A stretch of DNA of 64,000 nucleotides from Okapia johnstoni (Eukaryota; Chordata; Mammalia; Artiodactyla; Giraffidae): positions 60,564,730 through 60,628,729 of the forward strand of contig CM044317.1 of the NCBI GenBank assembly GCA_024291935.2. The letters are read 5' to 3'. A program made the position numbers and the translations under genes. Each line of letters begins with the position of its first letter. The stretch's first letter is position 1. Of the stretch, positions 33,966 through 45,560 are shown piece after piece. Below the pieces are notes generated by a model, which saw only the letters and a list, made by a program, of their open reading frames with translations, ran no database searches and was not told where the DNA came from.

Positions 33966-35102
33966 TGGTCCCATAATCATCGAAAAAGCAAGAGATTTCC
34001 AGAAAAACATCTATTTCTGCTTTATTGACTATGCCAAAGCCTTTGACTGTGTGGATCACAATAAACTGTGGAAAATTCTTAAAGAGATGGGAATACCAGA
34101 CCATCTGACCTGTCTCTTGAGAAACCTGTATGCAGGTCAGGAAGCAACAGTTAGAACTGGACATGGAACAACAGACTGGTTCCAAATAGGAAAAGGAGTA
34201 CGTCAAGGCTGTATATTGTCACCCTGCTCACTTAACTTATTTGCAGAGTACATAATGAGAAACGCTGGGCTGGAAGAAACACAAGCTGTAATCAAGATTG
34301 CCGGGAGAAATATCAATAACCTCAGATATGCAGATGACACCACCTTTATGGCAGAAGGTGAAGAAGAACTAAAGAGCCTCTTGATGAAAGTGAAAGAGGA
34401 GAGTGAAAAAGTTGGCTTAAAGCTCAACAATGAGAAAACTAAGATCATGGCATCTGATCCCACCACTTCATGGCAAATAGATGGGTAAACAGTGGAAACA
34501 GTGTCAGACTTTATTTTGGGGGGTGGTGCTCCAAAATCACTGCTGATGGTGACTGCAGCCATGAAATTAAAAGACGCTTACTCCTTGGAAGGAAGGTTAT
34601 GACCAACCTAGATAGCATATTAAAAAGCAGAGACATTACTTTGCCAACAAAGGTCCGTCTAGTCAAGGCTATGGTTTTTCCAGTGGTCATGTATGGATGT
34701 GAGAGTTGGACAGTGAAGAAAGCTGAGCGCCGAAGAGTTGATGCTTTTGAACTGTGGTGTTGGAGAAGACTCTTGAGAGTCCCTTGGACTACAAGGAGAT
34801 CCAACAAATCCACCCTAAAAGAGATCAGTCCTGGGTGTTCATTGGAAGGACTGATGTTGAAGCTGAAACTCCAATACTTTGGCCACCTCATGCAAAGAGT
34901 TGACTCATTGGAAAAGACCCTAATGCTGGGAAGGATTAGGGGCAGGAGGAGAAGGGGACGGCAGAGGATGAGATGGCTGGATGGCATCACCGACTCGATG
35001 GACATGGGTTTGGGTAAACTCCGGGAGTTGGTGATGGACAGGGAGGCCTGGCGTGCTGCGATTCATTGGGTCGCAAAGAGTGGGACACCACTGAGCAACT
35101 GA
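33966..35102 (+). pseudogene. BovB reverse transcriptase, two long broken frames
   Basis: Frame 33961-34488 (175 residues) holds CFIDYAKAFDCVDHNK, GKGVRQGCILSPC and the catalytic LRYADDTTFM box intact, ending at a stop in TSWQIDG. Frame 34470-35102 (210 residues) holds [29 protein letters not shown] and [13 protein letters not shown] to the C-terminus. The break is an extra G-run (GGGGGGTGGT near 34518-34527) plus a nonsense codon (TAA at 34486-34488). Otherwise this is one of the least damaged reverse-transcriptase halves in the window. It lacks the endonuclease and the first part of the reverse transcriptase. Confidence 0.87.
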
Positions 35103-35111
35103 ACTGAACTG
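33966..35111 (+). mobile_element. BovB LINE, 5'-truncated
   Basis: Starts at the IEKAREFQKNIYF-coding point and ends with the BovB terminus (CACTGAGCAACTGAACTGAACTG). AATTGAT at 33959-33965 and 35112-35118 may be a short target duplication. It covers the central reverse transcriptase and C-terminus. Confidence 0.9.
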
Positions 35112-35118
35112 AATTGAT

Positions 35119-36028
35119 AAAAGTAACAGTGTATCAATCACTATTTCTAACAGGTTTACAACTTAATTATTTTAACTTTCTATTAGTTTTACTTCAAATT
35201 CTGAAGTTGATATATTATTGAACTCAGAGACATATATGTTAGGTTAAAATTTCCTGGATAGTTGCCAACAAGAGTGTTATTTGCCTGTATGAAGTGAAAC
35301 TATATTCCTAATGTTAAGTCCTGACTTCTTTCAGAGGCAGGAAGAGGGGGTGTTTCCTTAATGTGGAAACTAAAGGATTAGCATCAGGAGCCTAGAGAAG
35401 ACTTTCAATTCTCAAAATATTCTTTTTTGTCTACCCTGTAGGTTTGCCCACAGAGTTAAACACTTGGAAAAACATTTTGCAAAGAAAAATGTGACATGAT
35501 TGTTCATAGGAAATCTTAACTCCACCCAGGAAAAGATAAATGGTACTCAAGAACTACTCTTTAAGAGTGAGGTGTTTATTGAAATAAGGGAGGCTAATTG
35601 TCAAAAATGATGAGAAACAAATGTGAAAAGCCCCGTGTTTGGAACTCTGGCTACATGGAGCGTTTAAACAAGCATATGCTGTATTTCAAAAGAAGAGGCA
35701 TAGTTTCAGACATTGCCATTTTTTGGAAAAAATGTTCAGCATAAGAATGAAAAAAGATTTTAAAACATGGCTGCCAAAGAACAAGAAACAAGGAACATGG
35801 CTGCCAAAGTTATCTTCTCTGAAACACTGGAGCTCCATTTTAATATCAGTTTGGCTTTTTTATAATATTCAGTGACATCACAGACCAGTCTTGCTGGAGA
35901 CATGCTAAAGGGGCTGATAAGTGAAAACTGCTAGAGATAGCATTCTCTATGGATATGAGCTGTCTAGCTCTGCTTATCCAAGTTCTTGATCTTTCCAAGA
36001 ATCTATTAATTTCCAGAGCACCCTAAAG
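35119..36028. other. Anonymous intergenic DNA
   Basis: No family recognised. An ACATGGCTGCCAAAG direct repeat occurs at about 35764-35780 and 35795-35810. Confidence 0.45.
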
Positions 36029-36030
36029 TA

Positions 36031-36261
36031 GAATTTCCTAAACCTGGCACTACTGACATTTGGAAGGTTAAATCTCTGTTAAAAGAAGGACTATCTTGTA
36101 CACTGTGGGATTTTAGCAGCAATTGGAGCCTCTGTATTGATGCCAATAGCAGCTCCCACTCAGTTGTGAGGACCAAAAATGTCTCCAGGCATTTCCATAT
36201 ATTCGTGGGTAAGGGGATGGGGATTTGAAATAATTGCCCCTGGCTGAGATCCAGTTTTAGA
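36031..36261 (-). repeat. MER20 hAT-Charlie DNA transposon fossil
   Basis: Close to full-length reverse MER20: CCTAAACCTGGCACTACTGACATTT, then TTTTAGCAGC, AGTTGTGAGGACCAAAAATG TCTCCAGGCATT and CCCCTGGCTGAGA at the right. About 230 bases, near the usual MER20 length. MER20 copies have been reported as regulatory elements in placental mammals. No such role is shown here. Confidence 0.85.
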
Positions 36262-36439
36262 GGATAAAACATTAATTTAGGGTTCTCAGAGAAATTGTGC
36301 ATTATAAATTTGTAAATGTATTCAACAAGGGTTGAATAACCCATTGACTAACTCCATTAGTCCAAGAAAACATAAACCTGACCCCACTAAAAAACCCAGT
36401 AAATTCATGATTCTTCAGTTCCCTTCAGGTGTTTAGTGC

Positions 36440-36605
36440 TAAGTGTGGTACTTCCACAGATTTCGGTCCTGACTCCATCATTTGTTGCTGGTTTGACCAA
36501 GGGCTTGTTATCTGACCTCTCTAAGCCTCAGTTTTTCTCATCATAAAATGGAGACAATACCTGCCTGAGAGTTTGTTATAATGATCAAAGAAAACCACCT
36601 ATTTC
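36440..36605 (+). repeat. MIR SINE fossil
   Basis: Sense MIR: 'GGTCCTGACTCCATCATTTG', 'CTGACCTCTCTAAGCCTCAG', 'TCATCATAAAATGGAGACAATA', 'GTTATAATGATCAAA'. Confidence 0.85.
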
Positions 36606-36609
36606 AGTA

Positions 36610-38005
36610 TTCATACTTGGAAATTCCCTCATAAATCATCATTTGTTATTATATGGCACAATTCGTATTCAGCTTCAACGAGGCAGATATATAATCCTCT
36701 TTTTATAAAACCACAAATTCAATCAGGACTGAGAGATCTCACTAATGGGAACAAGGTTAATAATCATACAGTAGGACTTACAAATAATTAGAGCCCTTTC
36801 CAGCTTTCATTTTGACTTGCCTTTAGTTTCCTTCATGTTGGATGCACACGACTCACTTGTTTCTGAGCCATCGGCCCAGTTTTTGTTTTTAGTGGGAGTG
36901 CCCGGGAAAATAGTCAGCATCAACTTAACTGCAGTTTGACAAACCACAGGACTGTTTCAGTAAACATGTAGCATGCTGAGCTGTGTGCCTTTAGGAATCG
37001 GTGAATGCTGACAAGAACATCCTCTTTGGGGGCCCACCCTGTCGCCATAACACAGTCCAAACAATCCCCCAAAATCATGGAGGGATTCAGATTGTTCAAG
37101 GCTTCACGTTAACCAGAAAATCCACCCTCCACATGACAGCAGGAGGAGGACTCTCTCAGTGGGCAAGAGCGGACAGTGGTTCAAGCGGCAGAAGAAACAG
37201 GCCTATCTGGGTGTCTCCTGCTCACTTCTGCTAAAGTTTCCCCCAAGACCATACTGCTCAGGATTGTGAAAGGGGACCAATGACTACTTTGAGAAACAAA
37301 ATATTTTTTACAAAAGCTTCCCGGAGGGATTAGGATGTTTACAACACTTGGAGAAGGGCCAAGTGGGAGTAAATTCCAGCACAGCATAGAGAAGTGATCA
37401 AGTTTACAACCTGTGGGCTGGATCGAGGGCGAGCATGCCAAATATCTCCCCCAGAGTGGCATTAGCTGGAGAGATCCCACTTCGGGGGGATTTTATAAGG
37501 AGGGGAAGATGACTACTCATCGACAATCATGTCCAGTTGGGAGAATCTCAGCTTCCATCAGCTGTGTGAGCTCAGGAAAGTCTCAGCTGAGGAAGACATG
37601 GGGTCTTCAGCTTGGGGCACCAGTGAAGCCAAAGAGGTGGCAGCTGCCCCTCTTCCCTGCTAGCCTCATCTTCAGCGGGGCGGTACCTACTCATTTGTAC
37701 TGGCAAGACCCTCCCAGGACCAAGACAGAGAAGGACAACTCACGTTAGCATGGGCCAATGACAAACATATCCATTTAGTGAAAGGAAGAGTTGAATCAGC
37801 CAAAGAAGACCCTCAGTCAAAGGGGAACATGCAAGCACAAACTCTGACATCATCGCAGTGGGAATGTGGGGCGAGCATTTCTCCGAAGAAGGGGACTGCT
37901 GTTCCTGTTCTGGGCTTGCAAAGCTAGAGATGGCTACTCAGAGATTCAGTCACTTCCCACAGATAACCTTGATGTGCAGCAGTGTCAATGCTTTAAATCA
38001 AGCCC
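36610..38005. other. Unexplained DNA, GC-richer than its surroundings
   Basis: 36880-38000 is visibly richer in G+C, with scattered CpG, than the AT-rich flanks. Several 77-111 residue frames exist on both strands (for example 37001-37234, 37413-37748 and minus 37181-37480) but none shows a familiar domain, and they compete with each other. It could be a decayed retroviral, LTR or processed-pseudogene segment, or ordinary single-copy DNA. I could not identify it. Confidence 0.4.
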
Positions 38006-38009
38006 ACTG

Positions 38010-38196
38010 GCTGCTTTTGTAAGTACTGTTTCATTGGATACAGGTAGGCCCATTCATTTATGTGTAACCCGTGGCTGTTTTTTCTCCCTGCAATGGCAGA
38101 GTTAAATAGTTGTTGTAAAGACTGTGGGAGCCTGCAAAGCTTTTATCTACTATCTGGCTCTTTGTAGAAAAAAAATGGGCTGACTCCTGCTTTAAA
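38010..38196. repeat. hAT-type DNA transposon fossil
   Basis: TTTCATTGGATACAGGTAGGCCCATTCATTTATGTGT, then GCAGAGTTAAATAGTTG, GCCTGCAAAGC and TTTATCTACTATCTGGCTCTTT match a known mammalian hAT element whose copies read 'ACGGCAGAGTTGAGTAGTTG...GCCCGCAAAGCC'. The subfamily is not recalled with certainty. Confidence 0.7.
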
Positions 38197-39685
38197 TAAT
38201 TTTCTCAGGGAATATCTAGAGTTAAAATATGGCTGAAGTAAAACCAAAATGGTTATAGGTTTGACAAACCTTTCCCCTTCCTATATTTCCATGTATTTAT
38301 TCCTGTACTTACTGTGAGACACTTAGTTGTTTATACCTCCTCTTTTTAAAGGCTAAAACATATGAGGCAATTTATGTTTTAATTTATGTTTTAAACTTGC
38401 CATGTAGATTTGATAATTTATAAACAAATAACTAGGCTTCCATTATGCTGATTGTTGAAGAATCACATATATTACATTTATCATTCCCAACTTCAACTGT
38501 TTTTTAAATAACCAACTAATTTCAGATTACAAACAGATAAGAAAGATCCTTTCATATATTTAAATCTCTTGCAAAGTCTCTAAAGTCCGAACAAGATTTG
38601 ACAAAAGTAAATGCCTACACTCTTGCTAATTTAATTATTACTAGTTAAAATAATTCTATTTTCCCCAGGCTGCCTTAGATGCCCCTGGGACTTGTCTATA
38701 ACTCAAGATTTCAAAAAAGACTGGTGCTAAAGGCTCTATGAGGGACTTCCTCCCAGTCTTCATGTTCTCTCCATAATTGCTAAAATTGCCTCGTAATCGA
38801 ACCGGATTGTTATTAATAGTTCATGAGAAGGCTCTTGTGGGTTTCCTAATGAGCAACATAGTCCATGCCGTATTTCCTCTGATGTTTCCTCATAGTCTAT
38901 GAGTTAATGACAAAATTATAGGAAGTAAAAAAATAAAACAGGAAGAACATTCTACAATTTTTCTGTCTCTAAGAATTTTCTTGATGCTACAGTTCACGCT
39001 GCTAATGATTTTTAAACAATGGTAAAATTTAACTTAAAAAAAAGAAAGGATTTATTTTATTTCAAAAACGGCCAAGCAACCAAACAAAAGCCATTTACTC
39101 TGGGTCTGCTATATTCAAGCAAAGCACTACTTTGTGCACTGGTGGCTCCAAGAATATCTGTGATAATATTACTCTTCAAAATACTGCCAATCTAGGGAAA
39201 GATAACCAGACACATCTCAACTAACACTTTGAAAACTAACTTTTGGTGTAGGAAAAGCAAAATGCAGTGGGAACATAGTATAAAGAACAATTAATTCCAA
39301 AGGAGGAAGGGGGCAGGGTGACTAGAAAATACTTCATAGAGAACATGCATTGCAATTCAGTCTTACAACTTTTCATGGGTGTGAAAGAGTGGGGTTCAGG
39401 GCTCAGGTTCACTGTACTTTGTGGAGAGAAAATATTATGAACAAAGGCAAACAGGTGTGTGAGTCTGTTTTGATCACTTACTATACTGCATTGATATTAT
39501 TTATTCATGGGTCTGCTTTTCCCACCAGATCTTAGGAAAGAGCTATATCTTCATCACTGTACCACCAGAGCTTCACATAATAGTGTTTCTTGAGTTCAGC
39601 AATGAATCAATCATGTGATGCAATTCATGACTCAACTTATTTCAGTTGCAAGTCAAAATTTCCAAATTCAAGCTTTTAAAAGACT
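38197..39685. other. Anonymous AT-rich intergenic DNA
   Basis: No supported feature. Confidence 0.5.
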
Positions 39686-39689
39686 ATAA

Positions 39690-39890
39690 ATTTTAATCCC
39701 AGCCTAAATCTTACTGGTTTACCAGGTAAACCTCTTAGATCCTCAGTTTGCTAAGCTGCAACTGGAAATTGGGGGGTGGTCAGGAGCATGGCAGGGGAAA
39801 AGTAACAATATATCACAGGGATTGGGATAAAATGAGATAACACATATCAAGCACCTACCTAACTTCATGTTGGACCCAGGAGATAATTAA
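39690..39890 (+). repeat. Possible MIR SINE fossil
   Basis: CTTAGATCCTCAGTTTGC, then GGGATAAAATGAGATAACACATATCAAGCACC, keeps the order of sense MIR with a G-rich insertion between. Weak. Confidence 0.4.
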
Positions 39891-39934
39891 ATTGGCTTCA
39901 TTTCTTTTCTTTTAAAATAAAAAATAATAGTGCT

Positions 39935-40215
39935 TTCCACATGCTCTACACTGGTATAGGCATTTCTAAAACTATGTTCCAAGGACTCATTTCCTCTGTA
40001 AGTTCTTCTAGAAGTGTTTCATAGTTGAATGCATCTAGGGAATTCTCTAAAATTTTCCTCTCCTGGAGAGTTATATGGCACATCAGCAAGGCTCGGAAAT
40101 GTCCTACAATAAACAAGTCTGTTTAGCTTTATTTATCCCAATGCTCCTCAAACTTATTTGACCACAGACTTTCTCCATGACACTACCACCCACCAAGACA
40201 CAACTGATGAACTCA
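39935..40215. repeat. Unclassified old DNA-transposon-like repeat
   Basis: ACTATGTTCCAAGGACTCA, then CTCCTCAAACTTATTTGACCACAGA, recall a widespread mammalian repeat with 'AACTTATTTGACCACGGAA', but no family name can be assigned with confidence. Confidence 0.35.
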
Positions 40216-40985
40216 GATCTAAAGAGGACATTCTGGGCTCATCACTTTCATTCTACCACCCACCCTGCAAATATTCTTGCCCTTATTCACATCTGATTAC
40301 ATAAGTAGTGATTGCACGATGCTTGTTCTTGTTGCTGTTGTTCTGTTTTCTGGTTCTGAAGAGCTGTTTTACTAAGTTATGTGTCCTGCTCTAAGTGTAG
40401 ATTAAATACCCCCACCTTCCCTTAATAGTGAGCACTTTGTTAAATGAAAGCAAAATAATTAAGAGCCATGTTATTTAAGGTTTAACTTTTAGTTTTATCT
40501 TAAATCTGTACTGTTTAGGCTTATATTTTTATTTTTAACACAGAGATTGTTCCAGGAACATCTCCTTAATGGCTCATACCACCTATGGCTACCTGAGCTC
40601 CTCATTCCTGCCACCAGGACTGAAAAGGACCAAACGCTGCTATCATTTGTCATTCAACACTAGCTAATGTGTCCATGTGGGACACAGCCTTCTTTCAACA
40701 CAGTTTCACTTTTTACTTATTTTACTTTCACTGTTATCCATGAATCCCAGCCTGAGGGCATTTTCATATTGCAAAGAATATCATATGAAATAATGATGCC
40801 TCTTCCCTCACACTGTGAAACCAGTAAAATAGAAGTAACTCTTTCATAAGTTCAGAAATCTAGTTCAAAAAAAAAAATGCCAGAAAGTTTTTATAAAAAG
40901 TATTAAGAAGCACTAGTAGGTTGACATAAAATATACAAATTTTTAAAAATTAATGTTTACCTTTCTGTTCTCTGTATTAACATCC
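40216..40985. other. Anonymous intergenic DNA
   Basis: No supported feature. The 60-residue frame at 40667-40849 is unrecognised. Confidence 0.45.
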
Positions 40986-40989
40986 CACA

Positions 40990-41115
40990 CCAGATTCTAA
41001 GTTCCTTGAGAGCTGAAATAATTTCCAACTTATCTTTTTACCTCCAGGGCTTAGTGTAGTGTTTTGGATATAGTACATTCTCAAATATTATTTATTGAAC
41101 TGAGCTGAATTAATC
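40990..41115 (+). repeat. L2 LINE 3' end fossil
   Basis: The L2 terminal signature AGATTCTAAGTTCCTTGAGAGC, then CTCCAGGGCTTAGTGTAGTG, and the end TCAAATATTATTTATTGAACTGA. Confidence 0.75.
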
Positions 41116-41194
41116 TTTTTAAAGAATTAAGTTTCAGTGGGAGTTGTTTCCAGGGACACCTGGGTCTCTGAAGAGTAATGAACTCTAATTTCAT

Positions 41195-41388
41195 TTTTGT
41201 TGTTCAGTCGCTAAGTTGTGTCCGATTCTTGGTGACCCCATGAACTGTGGCATGCCAGGCTTCCCTGTCCTTCACTACCTCCCAGAGATTACTCAAACTC
41301 ATGTCCATTGAGCTAGTGATGCCATCCAGCCATCTCATCCTCTGTCACTCCCTTCTCCTCCTGCCTTCAGTCTTTCCCAGCATTAGGG
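41195..41388 (-). mobile_element. BovB LINE 3' end, short antisense insertion
   Basis: The last ~190 bases of BovB in antisense, with the terminal TTGTTGTTCAGTCGCTAAGT. The perfect 11-base duplication TCTAATTTCAT at 41184-41194 and 41389-41399 fixes both edges and shows a single target-primed event truncated soon after it began. Confidence 0.93.
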
Positions 41389-41399
41389 TCTAATTTCAT

Positions 41400-41623
41400 A
41401 CCGATTTGCTAAGTCTTCACACGAGTATGATCTGAATAAATCAGCAGGGGAAAAAATATGGCCCAAATGTCCTGAAACTCCAACCATTCTTGATACTTAA
41501 AGACTCAAGGAAAAAGAAAATGTACAATGAGATTTGTTTTAGAAATTCTTTTATTTTGATAAATAATACCTCAATTATCCAGAATTAATAGCTGGGTGTT
41601 ATCTTGCTTTTCTCAACTTTCAG
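41400..41623. other. Anonymous intergenic DNA
   Basis: Short gap between a BovB tail and the purine tract. Nothing recognised. Confidence 0.45.
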
Positions 41624-41762
41624 GATAAAGAGGTAAGAAAGAGAGAAGGAAAGAGAAAAGAGAGGGTGAGATAGATCAAAAGAGAAGAAGGAAGGGCGGG
41701 AGAAAGGGTAGGAAGAAGGATGAATGGAAGGAAGGGAAGGAGGGAAGGAGGGAGGAGGGAAG
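41624..41762 (+). repeat. Purine-rich (GA/GGAA) tract
   Basis: About 140 bases of mostly A and G on the plus strand, ending in GGAAGGAGGGAAGGAGGGAGG. Low complexity; such polypurine tracts can form triplex DNA. Confidence 0.85.
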
Positions 41763-42048
41763 ATGCTATTATCAAGCTTTGCTGTTTTATTTCAAAAATA
41801 ACTTTGATAGTTTGTTCAACAGTGAGTCTAAATTAAATTGAATCCCTCTATATCAGTTTTCTCAATCTTCAATACCATACAATCAAAAGGGAAATTTTTG
41901 ATCATTAACTTATCTTTACCATCAATCCATTATTGGTAAAATGCAACAGTAAATCCCAAAATATAATAATGTAAAAAAAATAAATTTTACTGAATTTTAA
42001 AAATATTTTTCTTATATTTTCTTCTGCATTTACTAATATTGAATGTTT
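41763..42048. other. Anonymous AT-rich DNA
   Basis: Nothing recognised before the BovB tail. Confidence 0.45.
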
Positions 42049-42061
42049 ACAAGTTGCCTCA

Positions 42062-42337
42062 AGAAGATCAAACCAGTCAATCCTAAAGGTAATCAATCCT
42101 GAATACTCATTGGAAGGGCTGATGATGAAGCTGAAGCTCCAATACTTTGGCCACCTGATGTGAAGAGCTGACTCGCTGGAAAAGATCCTAATGCTGGGAA
42201 AGATTGAAGGCAAAAGGAGAAGAAGGCAACGGAGGATGAGAGGGTTGCATGGCATCACCGATTCAATGGACATGAACTTGGGAAAACTCTGGGAGATGGT
42301 GAGAGACAGTCGGACACAACTTAGCAACTGAACAAAA
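42062..42337 (+). mobile_element. BovB LINE 3' end, 5'-truncated
   Basis: Starts in the [17 protein letters not shown] region and ends GGACACAACTTAGCAACTGAAC plus an A-rich tail. An internal deletion of about 40 bases removes the AGGCCTGGCGTGCTG segment. ACAAGTTGCCTCA (42049-42061) and ACAAGTACCTCA (42338-42349) look like a slightly diverged target duplication. Confidence 0.88.
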
Positions 42338-42349
42338 ACAAGTACCTCA

Positions 42350-44435
42350 CCATACAAAGACAAGACAGATCCACCCCTGACATTCACTCCTGACCTGAAG
42401 ATCGTGGGTATTCTGACTGTGTCCTCTCAGGCACTATTCATCTGCGTGTGTCTCCTCTTCTATGTGAAAAGGGAAGATCCCAAACTGTCACCACTTCTCT
42501 CTAACCAATTATGGTAAAATCATCTTTGACATAGCACTCCACATAGCAAAAAACATAAAGTTCATTTATGTAGTAAGTTCACTCTTGTTAGTTTCTTCAT
42601 GACTCCAATTTTATAATATCAAATAAACAATCATGAATTGTTAAAAAGCTTAGTCTTGGTCGATAAAAAGGTTATCCTATTGTAATTCATTATCGTAAAA
42701 GAAAAGTTCTGCCGTTACAACTGGCAAAAAGCATCTCAGTGGCTATCTTGGGACAATTCCTGTTTTGACATGAGACTGGTCACAGGACATGAAGAATTAG
42801 ATACTGACTACTTAGGTGATCTTTCAACTTTGAAACAATTGTAACACAAATAGAAACCCTGAGTCCATACAGCAATCTTTAGGTGATCTGGTGTACCCTG
42901 CATATGCATTTTTAATTCAGTGAAATGAAAACAGAAAATCATTAAAAAAAAATGTTCTCATAGAACTTACACACACTGAAAAACATATTAGAACATTCCA
43001 ATTTGAAAAAAAAATTGCTGCAAGAGATTTACCATCTTGAACATTAAATTTATTTTTAAAATAATGATCTTTAGATACTTTTGGATATTTCAATGATCAA
43101 AGAAACTCTTGACTACACAGACTTTATTTTCTAAAGTAGGAGAATGCTTTGCCTTATGTTTGAAAGTCTTTTTAAAACAATTTTTTTAAATTGAAGGTGG
43201 AGTTTTTCCTTTAAACATTGTTTAATTTGAAATTTTATTTTATCAATATGTTCCGCTTACCTTTTTCTTTTTTCTATTGGAGTTTAGTTGTCAAGACTTG
43301 TAATGCAGCTTTTGAGTAGTAAAATCATCCATCCAAGACTTGGTAACAAGGAAGCTCATGAAAGATGGCTTGCAACGTTTTTTTCCGTTTTTTTATGCTT
43401 CTTCTAACATAGTTTTTAAAAATCACTTTGTAACTAATAGGAGTTATCTGGTCCTTTTTTAGTGACTCAAAACTTTCCTTTAAAAGCCATATTGGGTTCT
43501 TTATATTGCTGACTATTTCTTCTTTCCAAGTTTTATTTTTTAGTTGGAGGTATAATCATCCTTTCAGGAAAACTATTACTTTATCTGAACATGTCATCAT
43601 TCAAAATGGCTATGTCTACAAAAAAATTGAAAGTAGAGCAAAATATCAATGTTCAGTAAAAGAACTATGAAAATATTTGGATTCTGGTTTTTCTTCACAG
43701 AAAAAAGCAAGTTTGCTTTCCAGAACACCCTCAGATAGCATCAAAACACATTAACTAACCATATGGACCTATTTCCAAGAACCAATTTCAGAGTCACTGG
43801 GTTTTCTGACTTTGGATAAGATAATGTCATTTCTTTTGACATGATTTGCTAAAATTCAAATTTAATGCAACCTGAACTATCATCATTTATCCATAAATAC
43901 TGGAGTTATCTTGTATTATGAGATCTAGCATAATTTCTGTTTTTCTCTGATATAACCAACCTTCCATTCTGGGATGTTAATTTATATGAAAGGGTAGCTT
44001 TAGAAGTAAATATGAATGTACTCTTAAGGCATGGAAAATTTGCTCATCTTAAAGAGTTTTTTGGTTTGGTGATGCTTGCTTAATTTGCTTTCTTCTTGTT
44101 CCCAGAGTTAACCCAAATCATCAGTTTCTAAGGCCTTAATTGCAATCATGTCCAAAAAGTTAATGCATGAAAAACCAACAAAACAACTTCAAGAAAATCA
44201 TTAGAGTACTAGACTGGCTATTAATGATGATGATGATAATAATGGTATTTTATACCTCCACAATGTCTTTCATCTAAGTATCTCAGAGAACTTTACTAAT
44301 AAATACTTTGATTTTACGCAAACAAACCTGCTTTTCCAACTATATGCACTTCTGTAAAATGGCTTCAAATATTAGCATTAATCATAAACTCAGAATCCCT
44401 CAATTTTAGCATTTCAACCATTTATACACTTAGCT
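42350..44435. other. Anonymous AT-rich intergenic DNA
   Basis: No supported gene. Small L1 3'-UTR-like scraps may exist near 43270-43295 and 43540-43565, but they are too short to call. Confidence 0.45.
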
Positions 44436-44447
44436 TATTTAAAGAAT

Positions 44448-44756
44448 GAAAGTGAAGGTCACTCAGCCATGTCCGACTCTTTGCGACCCCATGGACTATA
44501 CACTCCATGGAATTCTCCAGGCCAGAATACAGAGTGGGTAGCTGTTCCCTTCTTCAGGGGATCTTCCAACCCAGGGATTGGACCCAGGTCTCCCATAATG
44601 CAGGTGGATTCTTTACCGGCTGAGTCACCAGGGAAGCCCAAGAATACTAGAGTGGGTAGCCTATGCCTTCTCCAGGGGACTTCCAGACCCAGTAATCAAA
44701 CCGGGGTCTCCTGCATTGCAGGTAGATTCTTTACCAGCTGAGATACCAGGGAAGCC
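44448..44756 (-). mobile_element. Bov-tA SINE, head-to-tail dimer in one insertion
   Basis: Reading the minus strand, a tRNA-like head (44641-44756) is followed by a complete Bov-tA (44448-44640). The single 12-base duplication TATTTAAAGAAT at 44436-44447 and 44757-44768 encloses both units, so they arrived together as one dimeric transcript. Each head has its own B box. Confidence 0.92.
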
Positions 44757-44768
44757 TATTTAAAGAAT

Positions 44769-45350
44769 ATTTGTGCAATTTTTGATGTTCTAGAAACAGC
44801 TTGCTTCCTGGGAATTGATTACCAGTGTTATCAAAGTTAAATATCTATTATTGTAAGAGGTACCAGAATAAATATAGATCTGTGCATCTCTTTTCTAGAC
44901 CAGGAATTGAAATTCTAATGACCTGGAAAAACAAATCTCTGAGAAATTGTTCTTATCTCAATAAAACTTTGGCTTTTTTTGGTCATTCTTTCAACTTGAA
45001 TAGAAAAACTCTTTGTATTTTTTAAAAAGCACACCCACACCCACACACCTAGGGCTTAACAGTGGTCTGACATATTGTAAGGTGCCCTGAATGTGAGAGG
45101 ACTCTAAGAGTGATCTTTCTTCCTCTGTGCTGTGCAGTTGTCCCCTCCCACGTGGTACTAAGAGGGGTACCTTAGAGAAAAGGGCAGCCTGGACCAGGGC
45201 GTACATTATAATCTGTTGTGAAAGACATCAAGTAGCTGATGGTCTCCTGTTAGTACCTATAATCAGGCTCCCCAGACTCATCTAGGAACAACTCAAAACA
45301 CTTAACTTGGTTATTAGTCAATGCTTCATAAAAAACGCCATAAACCCTAC
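44769..45350. other. Anonymous intergenic DNA
   Basis: No supported gene. A CACACCCACACCC patch is present near 45030-45047. Confidence 0.45.
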
Positions 45351-45352
45351 TG

Positions 45353-45560
45353 TGTGTGTGTGCTCAGTTATGTCCAACTCAGCAACTCCCTGAATTGTAT
45401 AGCCCACCAGGCTCTCTGTCCATGGGATTTTTATGGCAAGAACACTGGAGTGGGTTGCCATTTCCTACTATAGGGGATCCCCGGGGATCAAACCGGCATT
45501 TCTTTTGTCTCCTGCATTGGGAGGTGGGCTTTTCATCAACTGCGCCACCTGGGAAGCCCA
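45353..45560 (-). mobile_element. Bov-tA SINE, diverged
   Basis: Antisense Bov-tA: short (TG)n tail at the left, the BovA body (GTCCATGGGATTTTTATGGCAAG), and the head ending GCCACCTGGGAAGCCC. The B-box region carries an insertion (GCATTTCTTTTGTCTCC), so this copy is an old one. Confidence 0.85.

Noticed and set aside
37181..37748. Competing 99- and 111-codon frames on opposite strands
   Set aside because: Neither has a recognisable domain or clear start context. Recorded only as an unexplained GC-richer region.
42350..44435. Possible L1 3'-UTR scraps near 43270 and 43540
   Set aside because: Matches are under about 30 bases and cannot be told from AT-rich chance similarity.
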